Positions 9,397 to 18,630 of a DNA stretch of 18,630 nucleotides are shown in pieces. The notes beneath the pieces were generated by a model that saw only the letters and a program-made list of their open reading frames with translations, did no database searches and was not told the DNA's origin. The stretch comes from CAIWCD01 sp043782365 (GTDB taxonomy: Bacteria; Myxococcota; Myxococcia; Myxococcales; 40CM-4-68-19): contig JAYWAO010000066.1 in the NCBI GenBank assembly GCA_043782365.1, positions 1-18,630 of the forward strand, given 5' to 3'. Both the position numbers and the translations under genes were made by a program. How positions within the stretch are numbered: position 1 is the stretch's first letter; every line of letters begins with the position of its first letter.

Positions 9397-9978
9397 TCAG
9401 AGCGGCGGGAGCACGTCGTCCACGCGCAGCGTGACCTCGCCGAACGCCTGCGGTCGCAGCGCTCCGCCGGACCTGATCAGCTCGACCTGCGTGTACTGCG
9501 CGCCGAGCGGCACCGTGTGCACCTCGACGCAGCGCTGCTTCAGGTCGACCAGCCAGAACTCGGGCACGCCGGCCGCCGCGTAGAGACCGCCCTTCACTTC
9601 ACGGTCGCGCCGCGCCGAGGTCGCCGCAACCTCGATGACGAGCAGCGTCTGCGCGCCTGTCGGGTGGCTCTTGGCGTAGCGATCGGCCGACGGCAGCACC
9701 ACCGCGACATCAGGCTCGGGCTCGGAGTCGACGCCGAGCGCGATCGGCCCTTGAACGCGCACGAACGCGCGCGCGCCGAGCGCAGCCGCGAGCAGCTGGC
9801 CGAGTTGGTAGATGGAGGAGAAGTGCTGCGGCCCCTGAGGAGTCATGCGCACCAACTGGCCGTGGAGGAGCTCGAGCTTCTCGTCCTGGAACGCACCCAG
9901 CTCAACCAGCCGGTCGTACTCCTCGCGGAGCAGCGGCCGGATCTCTTCGGCGGCGATCGGGTGGGCAGCGGACGACAT
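9397..9978 (-). CDS. Uma2-family (DUF820) PD-(D/E)XK nuclease-fold protein
   Basis: The 193-residue protein fits the Uma2 family in length and motifs: an N-terminal YDRLVELGAFQDEKLELLHG, EPD at 88-90, the acidic IEVA with Glu116, and a Lys (129) before GLYAAAGVPEFWLVDL. These are the elements of a restriction-endonuclease-like active site. Family members are widespread and multi-copy in GC-rich bacteria and cyanobacteria; most are uncharacterised, and annotation as an endonuclease rests on fold. The frame is open upstream to 10056, but ATG 9978 gives the usual family start; no strong ribosome-binding site is visible there. It converges with the peptidase gene across a 33-bp gap without a recognisable terminator. 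It lies 93 bp after the LD-carboxypeptidase gene on the same strand, so co-transcription is possible but no functional link is evident. Confidence 0.85.
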   Translation of the reverse strand: MSSAAHPIAAEEIRPLLREEYDRLVELGAFQDEKLELLHGQLVRMTPQGPQHFSSIYQLGQLLAAALGARAFVRVQGPIALGVDSEPEPDVAVVLPSADRYAKSHPTGAQTLLVIEVAATSARRDREVKGGLYAAAGVPEFWLVDLKQRCVEVHTVPLGAQYTQVELIRSGGALRPQAFGEVTLRVDDVLPPL

Positions 9979-10071
9979 GGCGAGAGGATAGCAAGGCAGC
10001 GCCTCGACCGAAAGGGGTAGCGCAGCGAGCGTAGGCCGATCACATGGGGGAGACACTTTCGACGCGCACCA

Positions 10072-11058
10072 CTACACCAGCCCCAGCGCGGACTCGGTCG
10101 GCGCCTCGAGCGGCAGCAGCGTCCCCTCCACGGCGTCGAGCCGGTGCCGGCACCCGAAGGCCACTGGCTCGTTGCGGCCGGCGTGCCCGAACGGGGCGCC
10201 GAACGCGATGGGTACATTGAGTGTACCCAGCCGCTCGGCCACCGCTTCGCTGCGCCCTTGCGAGAGCTCCCCGGGCCCCACCAGATCGCCGATGACGAAC
10301 CCGCGCGCGCCCGTGAAGACTCCTGCGAGCAAGAGCTGCGTCAGCAGCCGGTCGAGGCGGTAGGGCGGCTCGTTCAAGTCCTCGAGCAGCACGAGGCAGC
10401 CCCGGAACCGCGGCTGCAGCGGCGTGCCCACCATCGACGCGAGCACGGCGAGGTTCCCGCCGCGCAGCACGCCCTCGGCCGCGCCATCGCGTGCGCCCGA
10501 AGGCCGCAGCGGCTGCCAGGTGACCGGCCCCGGGTCCTGCCCCGTGAGCAGCGCCCGCAGCCGGACGGTCGCCGTCTCTTCTTCACCGAGCTGGGTACAC
10601 ATCGGCCCGTGGAGCGACGGCACGTCGGCCCGGGCCCAGAGCTCGTGGAGCACCGTCGCGTCGCTGTAGCCGAGCAGCAGCCGGCCCGACTCCCTCACCT
10701 CCTCGGTCGTGAGGGGCCCCTCTGGCAGGCCGGCGTCGTGGTCGAACAGCCGGAGCAGGCCGTACCCGCCGCGCGCCAGCACCAGCAACCGCGCCGCTGG
10801 ATCCCGCAGGGCTGCGCGCAGCTCGGCGAGCCGGCGGGCGTCGTCGCCAGCGAGATAGGGAAGCTCGGCAGGGTAGCCCGCGAAGAGCCCGTCGCCGAAC
10901 GCGGGCTCGAGCCCCAGACCCTGCAGCGCCTTGACGCCCCGCTCGAACTTCGCCGCCGGGAACGGGCTGCAGGGCGCGACGACCACCGCGCGGTCGCCTG
11001 CCTGCAGCGGAGGTCGCTTGCGGGAGGCAGACTCGGCGCGGGCATCGATCAGCGACAT
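10072..11058 (-). CDS. ldcA: S66-family LD-carboxypeptidase (murein tetrapeptide carboxypeptidase)
   Basis: The 328-residue protein matches S66 peptidases in length and layout. These cytoplasmic enzymes remove the terminal D-Ala from L-Ala-D-Glu-meso-DAP-D-Ala tetrapeptides during murein recycling. Visible features are the N-terminal substrate domain with ARGGYG at 95-100, the nucleophile Ser132 in GYSDAT, Glu226 in LLED and His292 in GHAGRNEP, which form the expected Ser-Glu-His triad. GGNLAVL at 200-206 is also typical. Some relatives are microcin-C immunity proteins (MccF-like), which cannot be excluded. ATG 11058 is the first good start, and MSLIDARAES leads directly into the PPLQAGDRAVVVAP core. 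There is no signal peptide, which agrees with a cytoplasmic role. It is transcribed away from the complex I operon. Confidence 0.88.
   Translation of the reverse strand: MSLIDARAESASRKRPPLQAGDRAVVVAPCSPFPAAKFERGVKALQGLGLEPAFGDGLFAGYPAELPYLAGDDARRLAELRAALRDPAARLLVLARGGYGLLRLFDHDAGLPEGPLTTEEVRESGRLLLGYSDATVLHELWARADVPSLHGPMCTQLGEEETATVRLRALLTGQDPGPVTWQPLRPSGARDGAAEGVLRGGNLAVLASMVGTPLQPRFRGCLVLLEDLNEPPYRLDRLLTQLLLAGVFTGARGFVIGDLVGPGELSQGRSEAVAERLGTLNVPIAFGAPFGHAGRNEPVAFGCRHRLDAVEGTLLPLEAPTESALGLV
10209..10229. repeat. Intragenic inverted repeat in the LD-carboxypeptidase gene
   Basis: A perfect 7-bp inverted repeat, tgggtac-N7-gtaccca, lies near the 3' end of the coding region. The same half-site with flank (tgggtacac) recurs at 10592-10600 in the same gene. 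The bases encode LGTLNVP on the minus strand, so it may be chance, but ACA and GTA codons are unusual here. Confidence 0.3.
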
Positions 11059-11108
11059 GGCGGCACTCTAACGCCGCGTCGCGCCGGGGGCGAGGCCGGG
11101 AACGCCAG

Positions 11109-11124
11109 TCGGGGGACGCCCCGA
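11109..11124. repeat. Short inverted repeat upstream of the nuo promoter
   Basis: The sequence tcgggg-gacg-ccccga forms a perfect 6-bp stem with a 4-base spacer. It lies in the 163-bp divergent region between ldcA and nuoA, about 30 bp upstream of the predicted -35 box of the nuo promoter. It could be a regulator site or a small hairpin; nothing further supports a role. Confidence 0.3.
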
Positions 11125-11154
11125 GGGCACGACCGGGAGGGACGTCGCGCCGCG

Positions 11155-11183
11155 TTGACACCCAACCCCTCTACGACTAGGTT
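11155..11183 (+). promoter_or_regulatory. Sigma-70-like promoter of the nuo operon
   Basis: A perfect -35 hexamer TTGACA at 11155-11160 is followed, after exactly 17 bp, by TAGGTT at 11178-11183. That keeps the two most important -10 bases (TA) and the final T. Transcription would start near 11190, giving a leader of about 30 nt that contains the nuoA ribosome-binding site AGAGGGAG (11205-11212). It sits in the only sizeable gap before the seven-gene operon. This is a consensus match, not a mapped start. Confidence 0.65.
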
Positions 11184-11221
11184 CCGCCACCTTCGAAGAG
11201 TCTTAGAGGGAGTGCACCCGC

Positions 11222-11602
11222 TTGGACAGCTACCTCACACCCTATCTCCCCGTCCTCATTCTCCTCCTGATCGCCGGCGGCATGTGCGCTGCCATCACCG
11301 TGCTCGCCACCGTGCTCGGCCCCCGCCGCATCACCACGGTGAAGGAGGGCGCGTTCGAGTGCGGCAACCCCTCGCTCGGCGACGGCCACGCGCGCCACTC
11401 GGTGAAGTTCTACCTGGTCGCGCTGCTCTTCATCGTCTTCGACGTCGAATCCGTCTTCGTCTATCCCTGGGCCGCGCTGCTCAACGACCTCAACGGCCAG
11501 GGCCTCGGCTGGTTCGCCTATCTAGAGATGCTCTCGTTCATGGCCACCCTCGGATTGGGCCTCGTCTACGTGTGGCGCAAGGGCGCCCTCGAGTGGAATT
11601 AA
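11222..11602 (+). CDS. nuoA: NADH-quinone oxidoreductase subunit A
   Basis: NuoA is a small membrane subunit of respiratory complex I (the ND3 homologue) at the junction between the peripheral and membrane arms. The 126 residues show three hydrophobic helices (about 8-32, 62-84 and 97-118). The first cytoplasmic loop contains the conserved FECG at 45-48, the counterpart of the ND3 loop cysteine region, and FDVE at 73-76 lies in helix 2. Length and motifs are normal. The start is TTG 11222, placed 9 bases after AGAGGGAG; no ATG or GTG in frame is nearer. It is the first gene of the operon and lies 10 bp before nuoB. Confidence 0.95.
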   Translation: MDSYLTPYLPVLILLLIAGGMCAAITVLATVLGPRRITTVKEGAFECGNPSLGDGHARHSVKFYLVALLFIVFDVESVFVYPWAALLNDLNGQGLGWFAYLEMLSFMATLGLGLVYVWRKGALEWN

Positions 11603-11612
11603 GGAGCACACG

Positions 11613-12269
<657 letters not shown>

Positions 12270-12286
12270 GGAAAGGCAAAGCGCCC

Positions 12287-12949
12287 ATGTCGCAAGCACT
12301 GGTCACGCTGCTGAAAGAAAAATTCGGCGCCGCCATCACTGACACGCTGAGCCACCGCGGCGACGAGGTGGTCACCGTCGCCCGCGAGAGCCTGGTCGAG
12401 GTCATCCAGCTCCTCCGCGACGACGCCGAGTGCGACTACAAGCTGCTCTCGCAGATCGCCTGCATCGACCTGCTGACGTTCGCCACCGAGAAGACCGGCG
12501 GCGGCAGCATCTCCTCGGCCGAGGTGCCCGCCTACACGCGCGCGCACCAGGGCCCGCGCGAGCCGCGCTTCCAGGTCGCCTACAACCTCTACAGCGTCAC
12601 CAAGAAGCACCGGCTTCGGCTGCGCGTCGAGGTCCGCTCTGACGACGCGAAGGTGCCCACCATCACCTCGCTCTACCTCACCGCCGACTGGTGGGAGCGC
12701 TACTGCTGGGACATGATGGGCATCGAATTCACGGGCCACCCGAACCTCGAGCGCCTGCTGATGTACCCGGAGTTCGTCGGGCACCCGCTGCGCAAGGACT
12801 ACCCGATCATGAAGCGGCAGCCGCTGGTGCACGAGCATGACTTCCCCGATCTCGTCCGCGGCCCCGGCCCCGGTCCGGGCGGCGCGGGCGTCCCGATGAG
12901 CCAGACCCACGTCGGCCGGCAGAACGTCGACCCCAACACCTACGAGTAG
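12287..12949 (+). CDS. nuoC: NADH-quinone oxidoreductase subunit C
   Basis: NuoC is the 30-kDa-type subunit of the peripheral arm, without cofactors, that packs against NuoD. The signature lies at 137-148 (ERYCWDMMGIEF), followed by GHPNLERLLM and GHPLRKDYP, close to the usual ER..WDM.GI.F.GHP pattern. The 220 residues include a Gly/Ser-rich loop (about 70-90) and a Gly/Pro-rich stretch (RGPGPGPGGAG) near the C-terminus, both longer than in compact homologues. NuoC and NuoD are separate genes here, not fused as in E. coli. ATG 12287 follows AAGGAAAGG ten bases upstream, overlapping the nuoB stop. Confidence 0.93.
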   Translation: MSQALVTLLKEKFGAAITDTLSHRGDEVVTVARESLVEVIQLLRDDAECDYKLLSQIACIDLLTFATEKTGGGSISSAEVPAYTRAHQGPREPRFQVAYNLYSVTKKHRLRLRVEVRSDDAKVPTITSLYLTADWWERYCWDMMGIEFTGHPNLERLLMYPEFVGHPLRKDYPIMKRQPLVHEHDFPDLVRGPGPGPGGAGVPMSQTHVGRQNVDPNTYE

Positions 12950-12966
12950 GCGAGAAGACCCCGCCC

Positions 12967-14184
12967 ATGGCCGAACACTCCCATCCGCAAGACGCGCTCT
13001 CGCTCGACGACGAGCTCCCCCGCACCCTCTCCAAGGTGAAGCTGGGGCCCAGCCACCCAGCCACGCACGGCACCGTGCGGCTCAACATGACGCTCGACGG
13101 CGAGAACATCGTCGAGTGCATCCCTGAGATCGGGTTCCTCCACCGCGGCTTCTCCAAGAGCGCGGAGAACTCCACCTGGCACCAGGTGCTGCCGTACACC
13201 GACCGCCTCAACTACGTCTCGCCGATCCTCAACAACGTCGGCTACATCATGGCGGTCGAGAAGCTGATCGGCATCAAGGACACCGAGCGCAGCCAGTACC
13301 TGCGCGTGGTGGCCGGCGAGATCAGCCGCATCTGCGACCACCTCACCTGCGCCTCGGCGATCGGCCTCGAGCTGGGGGCGTTCACCGTCTTCCTCTACGG
13401 CGTCGAGGCGCGCGAGCTGCTCTGGGACCGCATCGCCGAGCTGACCGGCGCGCGGGTGACCACCAGCTGGACCCGCATCGGCGGGGTCGCCACCGACATG
13501 CCGCCGGGCTGGGCCGACCGCGTGCGCGAGTGCATGCCGCGCGTGCTCGAGCTGACCAACGAGATCGACACGCTGCTCTCGCGCAACCGCATCTTCGTCG
13601 ACCGCACCCGCAACGTCGGCACCATCTCGGGCGCCGAGGCGCTCTCCTGGGGCTTCACCGGCCCCTGCCTGCGCGCCTCGGGCGTGAAGTACGACGTCCG
13701 CAAGGACGCGCCCTACCTCGTCTACGACCGGATGGAGTTCGACGTCCCCACCGGCGACAAGGGCGACACCTACGACCGCTACATGATGCGCATCCGCGAG
13801 ATCCACCAGTCGGCGCGCATCATCGAGCAGGGGCTCCAGCAGATGCCGCCGGGCCCGATCATCATCGACGACTGGCGCTACGCGCTGCCCCCCAAGCACG
13901 AGGTCTTCAGCTCGATCGAGGGAGTGATGGCCCACTTCAAGCTGATCATGGAGGGCATCCACGTGCCGGCCGGCGAGGTCTACGGCTACACCGAGGGGGC
14001 CAACGGCGAATTGGGCTTCCACCTCGTCTCCAACGGGCAGGGCAAGCCGTACATGATCCAGGTGCGCGCGCCCGGCTTCCCCATCCTCTCCGCGCTGCCC
14101 CGGCTCCTCCAGGGCCAGGCGCTCGCGGACCTGATCCCCATCTTCGACTCCATCAACATGATCGGTGGCGAGGTCGAGCAGTGA
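12967..14184 (+). CDS. nuoD: NADH-quinone oxidoreductase subunit D
   Basis: NuoD (49-kDa homologue, descended from the large subunit of NiFe hydrogenases) forms the quinone pocket with NuoB. The core motif GPSHPATHG is at 27-35. His34 and Tyr83 (in DRLNYVSP) keep the 49-residue spacing of the quinone-headgroup ligands His38 and Tyr87 known from Thermus. GFLHRGFSK at 57-65 and the C-terminal PIFDSINMIGGEVEQ region are as expected; Thermus and other NuoD proteins end with a similar D.V.GEVDR sequence. The length is 405 residues, normal for an unfused NuoD. The N-terminus is His/Asp-rich (MAEHSHPQD). The stop overlaps the nuoG start by 4 bp. Confidence 0.96.
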   Translation: MAEHSHPQDALSLDDELPRTLSKVKLGPSHPATHGTVRLNMTLDGENIVECIPEIGFLHRGFSKSAENSTWHQVLPYTDRLNYVSPILNNVGYIMAVEKLIGIKDTERSQYLRVVAGEISRICDHLTCASAIGLELGAFTVFLYGVEARELLWDRIAELTGARVTTSWTRIGGVATDMPPGWADRVRECMPRVLELTNEIDTLLSRNRIFVDRTRNVGTISGAEALSWGFTGPCLRASGVKYDVRKDAPYLVYDRMEFDVPTGDKGDTYDRYMMRIREIHQSARIIEQGLQQMPPGPIIIDDWRYALPPKHEVFSSIEGVMAHFKLIMEGIHVPAGEVYGYTEGANGELGFHLVSNGQGKPYMIQVRAPGFPILSALPRLLQGQALADLIPIFDSINMIGGEVEQ

Positions 14185-15854
14185 GCACTTCTATCCAGAC
14201 TCCGAAGGACGCACCGCCGCCGGCAGCCCCGGCCCCCAAGATGGTTCGCGTCGAAGTCGACGGCGTCGCCATCGAGGCCGACTCGCGCGACAACCTGATC
14301 GAGGCCGCGCGCCGCGCTGGCGTGGCGATCCCATACTTCTGCTATCACCCGCGGCTCACCATCGCCGGGCAGTGCCGGATGTGCCTGGTCGAGACGGCCG
14401 ACGCGCCAGGCCGCCTGGTGGCTGGCTGCCAGGTCCGCGTGAAGGAGGGTCTGAAGATCCTCACGCAGACGCCCGCGGTGAAGGACAACCAGCGCGGGAT
14501 GATGGAGTTCCACCTGCTGAACCACCCGGTGGACTGCGCCATCTGCGACCAGTCTGGTGAGTGCAAGCTCCAGGACTACTACATGGAGTACGACCACCAG
14601 CCGAGCCGCATCCGGACCTTCAAGCTCGACAAGCCCAAGCGCGAAGAGTTCGGCCCGATGGTGGTCTATGACGCCGAGCGGTGCATCATGTGCACCCGCT
14701 GCGTGCGCTTCATGGACGAGGTGGCGCAGGAGCCGCAGCTGGCGGTGGTCAACCGCGGCGACCACTCGCGCATCGCGACCTTCCCGGGGCAGCCGCTCGA
14801 TTCGAACTATTCGGGCAATACCGTCGATATCTGCCCGGTGGGCGCGCTGCTCAACCGCGACTTCCGCTTCACCTCGCGGGTGTGGTTCGTCAACAAGAGC
14901 CCCTCGATCTGCACGGGCTGCAGCAACGGCTGTAATACCTATGTCGAGAGCCGCGCCAACGTCCTCTACCGGCTGCTCCCGCGCCGCAACGAGGAGGTCA
15001 ACCAGGTCTGGATGTGCGACGAGGGCCGGGTGAGCTACCACGCCTCCAACGGGACGACGGCTGCGCCCCGCGTCGAGTGGGCGCGCACGGGCAAGGGCGA
15101 GGCGCGGGCCGAGGTCGGGCCGCAGCTCGCCATCGAGGCGGCCAAGGGCCTGCTCGGGCCGCTCGCGGGCAAGCCCGGGATCGGCATCTGGGTCTCTGCC
15201 CAGGGCACGGTCGAGGAGGCCACCGCGGCGTTCGCGCTCGGCGCGCAGCTCGGCGCGACCAAGTACCTGCTCGGCGGACTGCCGGCGGGCAAGCACGACG
15301 ACTTCCTCGTCCGCGGCGACAAGAACCCCAACACCTGGGGCGTGCAGGTCGCGGCCAAGGCCTTTGGCGTGCACCTCTCGGCGGGCGAGGAGAAGGGCGC
15401 GCTCGACGGCGTCAGCGCGCTCATCGCCTTCCGCACCGACGGGCTCGAGCAGCAGCACGAGGCGCTCAAGCGGATCGAGGTGCTCATCTGCATCGCGCAG
15501 AATGAGGATGGCGTCACCGCGGCGTCGTCGGTCGTCCTGCCGGTGAACTCCGTCTATGAACAGGAGGCCTCGCTGGTGAACTGGTACGGCCGCCTGCAGC
15601 GCACCTGGCCGGCCACGCAGCAGCCGCGCGGCGACGCGCTCCCGGGCTGGTCGTGGGCGGGCAGGCTGATCGCCGCGCTCGGCGGGCCGGCCTCGTTCAA
15701 GACGGTGCAGGGCGCCTTCGCGCAGCTCGCCGAGAAGGAGGGCCCGCTCCACGGCCTCTCCTTCGACCAGCTCACCGAGGAGGGCATGGTGCTGCCCTCG
15801 CTCCTCCCCACCGAGTTCCCCAAGCGCGCGCCCCGTCCAGCGCCGCGGGCTTAA
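14181..15854 (+). CDS. nuoG: NADH-quinone oxidoreductase subunit G (short form)
   Basis: NuoG carries the electron-wire clusters of the N-module. Ligands visible are [2Fe-2S] Cys54, 65, 68 and 83; a His-ligated [4Fe-4S] site His115, Cys119, 122 and 128; another [4Fe-4S] with Cys168, 171, 174 and 218; and a CX2CX3CX27C set, Cys244, 247, 251 and 279, which corresponds to the off-path cluster N7 of E. coli and Thermus. The rest is a shortened molybdopterin-oxidoreductase-like domain ending in VLPVNSVYEQEASLVNWYGR-type sequence. At 557 residues it is clearly shorter than E. coli NuoG (about 908), Thermus Nqo3 (783) or typical 690-residue forms, mainly in that domain. GTG 14181 overlaps the nuoD stop (GTGA). 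The neighbours nuoE and nuoF, its usual partners, are missing here. Confidence 0.92.
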   Translation: MSTSIQTPKDAPPPAAPAPKMVRVEVDGVAIEADSRDNLIEAARRAGVAIPYFCYHPRLTIAGQCRMCLVETADAPGRLVAGCQVRVKEGLKILTQTPAVKDNQRGMMEFHLLNHPVDCAICDQSGECKLQDYYMEYDHQPSRIRTFKLDKPKREEFGPMVVYDAERCIMCTRCVRFMDEVAQEPQLAVVNRGDHSRIATFPGQPLDSNYSGNTVDICPVGALLNRDFRFTSRVWFVNKSPSICTGCSNGCNTYVESRANVLYRLLPRRNEEVNQVWMCDEGRVSYHASNGTTAAPRVEWARTGKGEARAEVGPQLAIEAAKGLLGPLAGKPGIGIWVSAQGTVEEATAAFALGAQLGATKYLLGGLPAGKHDDFLVRGDKNPNTWGVQVAAKAFGVHLSAGEEKGALDGVSALIAFRTDGLEQQHEALKRIEVLICIAQNEDGVTAASSVVLPVNSVYEQEASLVNWYGRLQRTWPATQQPRGDALPGWSWAGRLIAALGGPASFKTVQGAFAQLAEKEGPLHGLSFDQLTEEGMVLPSLLPTEFPKRAPRPAPRA

Positions 15855-15865
15855 GCGAGAACGCC

Positions 15866-17347
<1,482 letters not shown>

Positions 17348-17377
17348 GCCAATAGCCAGGGTACTCGGAGCATATCG

Positions 17378-18025
17378 ATGGATCCGCACGATCACGGACA
17401 CGCAGCACCGGACGCCAAGCCCGACCTCAGCCTCGGCGAGCGCTTCTACCTGCGCGAGGCGTTCAAGGGCATGGCCGTCCTCTCGGCCCACTTCTGGAAG
17501 AACCTGCTCGGCTTCCGGGCCGCCGACGTCGAGGTGATGGACCGCAAGGGTCCGGGCGTCAACATGGTCAACACCATCAACTATCCCGAGGAGCACCCGA
17601 AGTATCCGCCGGGATATCGCGGGATGCACCGGCTGGTGCCGCGGGTGGATGGGCGGCCGCGCTGCGTGGCCTGCTACCTGTGCGCGACGGCGTGCCCCGC
17701 GCAGTGCATCTACATCGAGGCGGGCGAGTACGAGGGGGAGGCGATCGAGAAGTATCCGATCCGCTTCGAGATCGACGAGCTGCGCTGCATCGTCTGCGGG
17801 TTCTGCGTGGAGGCGTGCCCGAAGGACGCCATCCGGATGGACACCGGCTCGCACGCGCCCGCGGTGCTCTCGCGGCCTCTCGCCGTCTTCGACAAGAGCG
17901 CGCTCTTGAAGGGGCCGGCGGTGGAGCACGCGAGCGACCCCATCACGTACCGGGCGGAGCTGAAGACGATGGCAGCGCTGCCGCCGGAGCAGGGCGGGCG
18001 CAAGCCGGGCGGGCGCGGGCACTAG
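17378..18025 (+). CDS. nuoI: NADH-quinone oxidoreductase subunit I
   Basis: NuoI (TYKY homologue) is a ferredoxin-like subunit that carries clusters N6a and N6b between NuoG and NuoB. Both CxxCxxCxxxCP motifs are present: Cys96, 99, 102 and 106, and Cys137, 140, 143 and 147. The protein is 215 residues, longer than E. coli NuoI (180), mostly through an N-terminal His/Asp-rich stretch (MDPHDHGHAAPDAK) and a C-terminal Gly/Arg-rich end. ATG 17378 has TCGGAG seven bases upstream. It is the last gene of this operon; nuoJ, which normally follows, is absent, and a stem-loop lies about 40 bp downstream. Confidence 0.96.
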   Translation: MDPHDHGHAAPDAKPDLSLGERFYLREAFKGMAVLSAHFWKNLLGFRAADVEVMDRKGPGVNMVNTINYPEEHPKYPPGYRGMHRLVPRVDGRPRCVACYLCATACPAQCIYIEAGEYEGEAIEKYPIRFEIDELRCIVCGFCVEACPKDAIRMDTGSHAPAVLSRPLAVFDKSALLKGPAVEHASDPITYRAELKTMAALPPEQGGRKPGGRGH

Positions 18026-18064
18026 GGCGCCAAACGGTTTGACTCCCGTCGCCAGACCGGCGGC

Positions 18065-18081
18065 TCGAGACCCTGTCTCGA
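18065..18081 (+). terminator. Stem-loop downstream of nuoI
   Basis: The sequence tcgagac-cct-gtctcga is a perfect 7-bp stem with a 3-base loop, 40 bp after the nuoI stop. No T-run follows. Its position at the end of a seven-gene operon, with no further same-operon gene behind it, suggests a terminator or an mRNA 3'-end stabiliser. Confidence 0.45.
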
Positions 18082-18142
18082 CCCGCCTCGAACGATGCCT
18101 GTCGCATCGCTGCGTCGGCTCCTCCAGCGTCGCCTTCCAGCG

Positions 18143-18294
18143 CCCCTGGCCGTGAACAAGGGCGGCAAGGACGAGGCGGTGATCGACTTCGTCGCCTCCG
18201 ACTCGGTAACCAAGACCGGCGACTGCGCCTACCAGCTGGCCCGGTCATCAAGATCAAGACCGCCAAGGTCGACGGCAAGGAGTTCGCGTTCTAG
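18143..18294 (+). pseudogene. Frameshifted remnant of an unidentified gene
   Basis: One frame reads PLAVNKGGKDEAVIDFVASD and continues through SVTKTGDCAYQLA to about 18240, then turns into Arg/Ser-rich nonsense. Another frame picks up at the same place as GPVIKIKTAKVDGKEFAF and ends in TAG 18292-18294. Joined, they give about 50 residues of protein-like sequence with a normal lysine/valine pattern. This looks like the tail of a gene broken by a single frameshift whose 5' part has been lost. I do not recognise the family; an error in the sequence is another explanation. Confidence 0.45.
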
Positions 18295-18453
18295 CCACAC
18301 CACTCGCGCTGTCGCCATCCGACCCCGACGACTGCGGCGATCGAGGTACAAACCTTCGCCGGAGCCCGTGGGCGCTCCGTCGTGTTTGAGCCCACCCCCC
18401 GCACCAGAATGGGCTACCCTCTCGCCCTCGTCTCTCGTCTTCGGGGGCCCTCC

Positions 18454-18630
18454 ATGTCGCTCTTGCTCGCGCTCGTCCTCGTCGCGGCCGCTCCGGCCGG
18501 CGCCTCCCCCCCCGCGCAGTTCGCCAAGGCCCACCCCGGCAGCGCGCAGGTCACCTCTCCGAGCGGCCGTCAGCTCCTCCAGGCGAGCGGCTTCCTCACC
18601 GCGCCCTCCGCGCGCGGCCCCGAGCAGGCC
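18454..18630 (+). CDS. N-terminus of a secreted protein (partial)
   Basis: ATG 18454, with a GGGGG tract about 8 bases upstream, opens a frame that runs off the right edge after 59 codons. Residues 1-20 form a short but clear signal peptide (MSLLLALVLVAAAPAGASPP), so the product is exported. The following FAKAHPGSAQVTSPSGRQLL and an Ala/Pro/Gly-rich segment recall the start of the propeptide of secreted metalloproteases (FTP-type, M4/M36-like), but too little is present to call a family. Confidence 0.6.
   Translation, partial: MSLLLALVLVAAAPAGASPPAQFAKAHPGSAQVTSPSGRQLLQASGFLTAPSARGPEQA

Larger units (their letters stand above)
18026..18453. other. 428-bp region after the nuo operon without an intact gene
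   Basis: It holds a stem-loop shortly after nuoI, a frameshifted coding remnant (18143-18294) and a leader of about 160 bp before the next gene. A small dyad, caaac-g-gtttg (about 18033-18043), lies just after nuoI. No promoter match better than chance was recognised upstream of the last gene, and no tRNA gene could be folded. Confidence 0.5.

Noticed and set aside
18030..18060. T-arm-like sequence (ggtttgactccc) suggesting a tRNA 3' end or att site
   Set aside because: The 5-bp stem with 7-base loop does not pair, and no acceptor, D or anticodon arm can be drawn.
18380..18420. TTGAGC as a possible -35 box for the last gene
   Set aside because: No acceptable -10 hexamer at 16-18 bp; the nearest candidates are at the wrong spacing.

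Overview
The window is very GC-rich, with strongly GC-ending codons, tight gene packing and mixed ATG/GTG/TTG starts. The protein families (a lipoprotein-type S9 peptidase with a C-terminal extension, Uma2, an AAA/DUF4143 ATPase, and a complex I cluster of the NuoA-B-C-D-G-H-I type) suggest a deltaproteobacterium-like or myxobacterial (Myxococcota) chromosome. That placement is inference from style and gene content; no rRNA or other phylogenetic marker is present.

Left part (1-11058) is a patchwork of small transcription units. The end of an unidentified CDS (1-185) converges on a fabG-type reductase across a strong stem-loop. Then come an AAA_14/DUF4143 ATPase, a Cys-rich putative lipoprotein and a ketopantoate-reductase-like gene that lacks its C-terminal half. 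A nucleotidyltransferase with a small upstream partner lies on the minus strand. An MDR/quinone oxidoreductase is translationally coupled to an EamA transporter. A 917-residue S9 peptidase carries an extra C-terminal domain. A Uma2 nuclease-fold protein and an S66 LD-carboxypeptidase follow on the minus strand.

Right part (11155-18025) is a respiratory complex I operon, nuoA-B-C-D-G-H-I, all on the plus strand and driven by a recognisable sigma-70-like promoter at 11155-11183. Gene gaps are 10-30 bp, and nuoD/nuoG overlap by 4 bp. The NADH-input genes nuoE and nuoF, normally between nuoD and nuoG, are absent, as are the antiporter-like membrane genes nuoJ-N that normally follow nuoI. The quinone module (B, C, D, I, with H) is present with its cluster ligands. 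NuoG is unusually short but keeps ligands for all its clusters, including N7. NuoH is unusually long with a His-rich tail.

The last 600 bp (18026-18630) hold a stem-loop, a frameshifted coding remnant and the first 59 codons of a new exported protein. I saw no tRNA, rRNA, CRISPR array or insertion sequence. I do not see a convincing entirely new system. The best leads are the split complex I locus with its short NuoG, the extended S9 peptidase, and the nucleotidyltransferase/79-residue partner pair.
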